NCBI GenBank assembly: GCA_002338895.1
Contig: DDJH01000058.1
Coordinates: 329-9,104, forward strand
Reading direction: 5' to 3'
Length of the DNA: 8,776 bases
DNA from: Lentisphaeria bacterium UBA1829
Lineage (GTDB): Bacteria; Verrucomicrobiota; Lentisphaeria; Victivallales; UBA1829
Below, in pieces: positions 6,907 to 8,776 of the stretch. How positions within the stretch are numbered: position 1 is the first letter of the stretch; every line of letters begins with the position of its first letter. The position numbers and the translations under genes are program-made. A model generated the notes under the pieces. It was not told the origin of the DNA, searched no databases, and worked only from the letters and a program-made list of their open reading frames with translations.

Positions 6907-6950
6907 TAAAAACAAAGTGATATAATGTAAATATACTTGAGAGTTTTGAA

Positions 6951-7994
6951 ATGCTGAGTCGAAAAGTGGAAGAAGAGCTGCTTCAGCGCCTGAAAACGGG
7001 AGTTTATTCCGCCGGCGAGAAACTGCCGTCCATCCGGGAGATGTGCGAGGAGTTCCGCTGCAGCTATGTGATTGCCTTCCGGGCAATTCAGGCATTGAAA
7101 GAGCAGGGATGCCTTGAAACGGTAAAAGGCAGCGGGACCTACGTTGCCCGCGATCTTCAAAAACATCTGGAGAAAAAACTTCTGGTCTATATTTTCGACA
7201 AGCCGGACAGCCGATTTCTGAATCCGCAGGATTCCCTCCGCTACACCTGTTTTCAACGGATCGTGCGGAAATCGGGTTTCATGGATCTCGCACTTCAGGA
7301 AGAAGATGTTCTGAATCCGGAAGAGCTGAGCGAGGTGGCCGGAGCGCTGATTACGCTTCGTTCCCCGATGACGGAAGAGCTGATCGCCCGAAAGGTGCCC
7401 TGTGTGTTTATTTCGAGTCTTGGGAATCACTATGGGATGCCCAGCGTGACTCCGGACTTTTATCAGGGGGCCGCTCTGGTGATCCGCCATCTGATTGATA
7501 CGGGCGCCCGGCGGATTTATGCGTTGACCATTGATTCGCAGGAATTCAACCAGGCCAGCTATCTTCCGCGTCTGCAGGCTTACAGGGAGGTTATGAAGGA
7601 AGCGGGGCTTCCGGTATATCCGCCGCTGGAATGGAACATCCGCAAACCGGGGAATCGGGAACGTCTTCGGGACGTGATGCAAAGCGCGGAAGCTCCGGAT
7701 GCGATTTTTGCATCCAACGATAAACTGGCGGTGGAACTGCAGCATGAGTTGAATCGGATGGGAATTTCGGTTCCGGAGGATATCCGGATCGCCGGCCTGG
7801 AAAATCAGGAGTTCTGCTATGGATCTCTGCCGCCGCTGACGACTGCGGAATTTGACAATACGGAGCTTGTACAGACTGCATGTGCCTCTCTGCTGAATAT
7901 GATCCACCACCCGGGGAGGATTCCCGCCTCGGTCAAGATCCCCATGTCGCTGATTCTGCGGGAATCCACGTTCTCGCAAATACCGATAGCATAA
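6951..7994 (+). CDS. GntR-family regulator with LacI-type sugar-binding domain (AraR-like architecture)
   Basis: The 347-residue protein begins with a winged helix-turn-helix of the GntR type over residues 1-68. It contains LPSIREMCEEFRCSYVIAFR (25-44) and the wing GSGTYVARD (60-68). Residues from about 76 to 347 form a periplasmic-binding-protein-like effector domain of the LacI/GalR sort, recognisable by AIFASNDKLAVE (251-262) and GISVPEDIRIAGLENQEF (271-288). This fusion is the architecture of AraR of Bacillus subtilis, which senses arabinose. The effector here is unknown, but a sugar is likely. Start ATG 6951 has GAGAG seven bases upstream. The gene follows a strong promoter and lies 21 bases before a pseudopilin gene with no terminator between, so the two are probably co-transcribed. 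It does not appear to belong to the oxidoreductase operon, being 190 bases beyond it behind its own promoter. Confidence 0.9.
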   Translation: MLSRKVEEELLQRLKTGVYSAGEKLPSIREMCEEFRCSYVIAFRAIQALKEQGCLETVKGSGTYVARDLQKHLEKKLLVYIFDKPDSRFLNPQDSLRYTCFQRIVRKSGFMDLALQEEDVLNPEELSEVAGALITLRSPMTEELIARKVPCVFISSLGNHYGMPSVTPDFYQGAALVIRHLIDTGARRIYALTIDSQEFNQASYLPRLQAYREVMKEAGLPVYPPLEWNIRKPGNRERLRDVMQSAEAPDAIFASNDKLAVELQHELNRMGISVPEDIRIAGLENQEFCYGSLPPLTTAEFDNTELVQTACASLLNMIHHPGRIPASVKIPMSLILRESTFSQIPIA

Positions 7995-8002
7995 ATTCTT
8001 AA

Positions 8003-8008
8003 GAGGAG
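8003..8008 (+). promoter_or_regulatory. Strong ribosome binding site of the pseudopilin gene
   Basis: GAGGAG stands seven bases before the ATG at 8016 and is the best Shine-Dalgarno sequence in the window. It supports the chosen start and predicts efficient translation of the pseudopilin compared with the upstream regulator, which has only GAGAG. Confidence 0.7.
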
Positions 8009-8015
8009 ATGGAGT

Positions 8016-8663
8016 ATGAAAAGGAAACGTTCGGCATTCTCTCGGAAGGGGACATTGAAAAACTTTACTCTTATTGAGCTTCTGGTTGTTGTTGCAATCA
8101 TTGCAATTCTTGCAGGGATTCTTCTTCCCGCCCTGAATTCCGCACGCAGGAAGGCGGAGAGCATCAACTGTCTCTCCCGGCTGAAACAGCTTGGACTCGG
8201 CTATGTGCAGTACGAGAGCGACAACGATGGATTTTATCCGGCATCCTGGGATGACTCGGTAGGCAAATATTACAGTTACCATCTTTCGCCATACCTGCGT
8301 TCGACCATGGAAGACCGCTATACACTGATCCGCTGTCCGGCCTGGAAAACAAAATACGGCACCACTCCGATTATTTCATTCACACTGACGACTCTGACCA
8401 AAAACGGCAAATACCTCGCCTACAATGAGTTTTACAGGCCGAAAACCTATGTCAACCGCCCCTCCATGATGATCACCCTGTTTGACGCGAGACCGAATGA
8501 CACGGCGAAGCTGACCGTCCTGAGCATGGAACGAGTTTACAAAAACTATGACTTCCGGCATGACATGAAAAGCGTGAACGCCCTCTTCTACGACGGAAGC
8601 TCGCGAAGGGCGACTCCACAGCCCAACTGCTGGGCCGTCTACTGGTCTGACTGGAGCTATTGA
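8016..8663 (+). CDS. Type II/IV pseudopilin-like protein with prepilin N-terminal cleavage/methylation motif
   Basis: The 215-residue protein has a 16-residue basic leader followed by [16 protein letters not shown] (from residue 17), the prepilin peptidase recognition and membrane-anchor helix. The conserved Glu is at mature position +5. The residue before the cleavage site is Asn instead of the usual Gly. The globular part has two cysteines (C52 in the [10 protein letters not shown] segment, C107 in RCPAW) and ends with [15 protein letters not shown] (181-195). This resembles the H-X9-DG box of the processing-associated pseudopilin family (DUF1559-like) common in Planctomycetota and Lentisphaerota, but with ten residues between His and Asp. 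It would be exported, trimmed and held in the inner membrane or assembled into a pseudopilus. It sits directly after a sugar-type regulator and before a secreted protein. A role in secretion or surface handling of polysaccharide is plausible but unproven. Confidence 0.9.
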   Translation: MKRKRSAFSRKGTLKNFTLIELLVVVAIIAILAGILLPALNSARRKAESINCLSRLKQLGLGYVQYESDNDGFYPASWDDSVGKYYSYHLSPYLRSTMEDRYTLIRCPAWKTKYGTTPIISFTLTTLTKNGKYLAYNEFYRPKTYVNRPSMMITLFDARPNDTAKLTVLSMERVYKNYDFRHDMKSVNALFYDGSSRRATPQPNCWAVYWSDWSY

Positions 8664-8691
8664 TCAGAAACTGCAACATAAGATAAGCAAG

Positions 8692-8697
8692 AAAGGA
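8692..8697 (+). promoter_or_regulatory. Ribosome binding site of the right-edge secreted protein
   Basis: AAAGGA lies eight bases before ATG 8706. Together with the signal peptide that follows, it shows that a real gene starts here although only its beginning is in the window. Confidence 0.6.
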
Positions 8698-8705
8698 TCT
8701 TCTGA

Positions 8706-8776
8706 ATGAAACAATTTCTCTTCTACGCCATGCTGGCCATTCCGCTTCTGCTGTCAGCGGATCGGACACTCTGCCG
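8706..8776 (+). CDS. N-terminus of a secreted protein, cut by the window's right edge
   Basis: Only 23 full codons are present. They read MKQFLFYAMLAIPLLLSA followed by DRTLC, a compact signal peptide: one lysine, a hydrophobic core, and an LLSA-type signal peptidase I site expected near residue 18. The protein is therefore probably exported. The start lies 42 bases after the pseudopilin stop with a good AAAGGA site and no visible terminator or promoter between, so it is likely the third gene of the regulator-pseudopilin unit. Its function cannot be judged. In comparable neighbourhoods, glycoside hydrolases or other large secreted proteins often stand here, which is only a guess in this case. 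Confidence 0.7.
   Translation, partial: MKQFLFYAMLAIPLLLSADRTLC

Noticed and set aside
6930..6950. Possible operator for the GntR-type regulator near its start codon
   Set aside because: The best symmetry found (AAGT about 20 bases from ACTT) is too short and too far apart to stand above chance in this AT-rich stretch.
6906..8282. Long open frame of 458 codons on the minus strand
   Set aside because: It lies antisense to the convincing GntR-type regulator and part of the pseudopilin. The product is low-complexity, rich in Arg, Gln and His, as shadow frames of GC-rich genes are, and it has no recognisable domain.

Overview
The window looks like an accessory carbohydrate-utilisation region of a free-living or gut bacterium of the Lentisphaerota/Victivallales type, or a relative in the PVC group. 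This placement is inferred from gene content. The pointers are a pseudopilin of the '[16 protein letters not shown]' type sitting beside a sugar-type regulator, an FAD-dependent oxidoreductase of the GGNASSE class, a sialidase-like beta-propeller protein and LacI and GntR/LacI-hybrid regulators. I cannot confirm the taxon without a search.

Layout. Positions 1-724 hold no gene I can name. There is one weak reading frame, open from the left edge to 437, a UUCG-type hairpin over a Shine-Dalgarno-like sequence (81-94), and a probable terminator (637-653) for the gene on the minus strand. A LacI-family repressor lies on the minus strand at 725-1720. It diverges from a tight three-gene plus-strand operon: an FAD-dependent oxidoreductase (1868-3574), an MFS transporter (3589-4905) and a four-Asp-box sialidase-like protein without a signal peptide (4919-6760). 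The gaps in the operon are 14 and 13 bases. The divergent intergenic region carries a 21-bp near-perfect palindrome (1754-1774) that fills the -35/-10 spacer of the repressor's own promoter and sits just upstream of the operon's -10 box. This is a clear local, autoregulated switch.

A second unit follows. A textbook sigma-70 promoter (6878-6906) precedes a GntR-headed regulator with a LacI-type sugar-binding domain (6951-7994). This is followed after 21 bases by a type II/IV-type pseudopilin (8016-8663), and after 42 bases by the start of a secreted protein (8706 to the right edge). No terminator is visible between these genes.

How they may work together (inference). The MFS protein imports a small glycoside or acidic sugar. 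The FAD enzyme oxidises it and the cytosolic beta-propeller enzyme cleaves or rearranges it, with the LacI protein sensing substrate or product. The second unit couples a sugar-sensing regulator to surface or secreted proteins, perhaps for capture of the same class of polysaccharide. The substrate is not evident from sequence alone.
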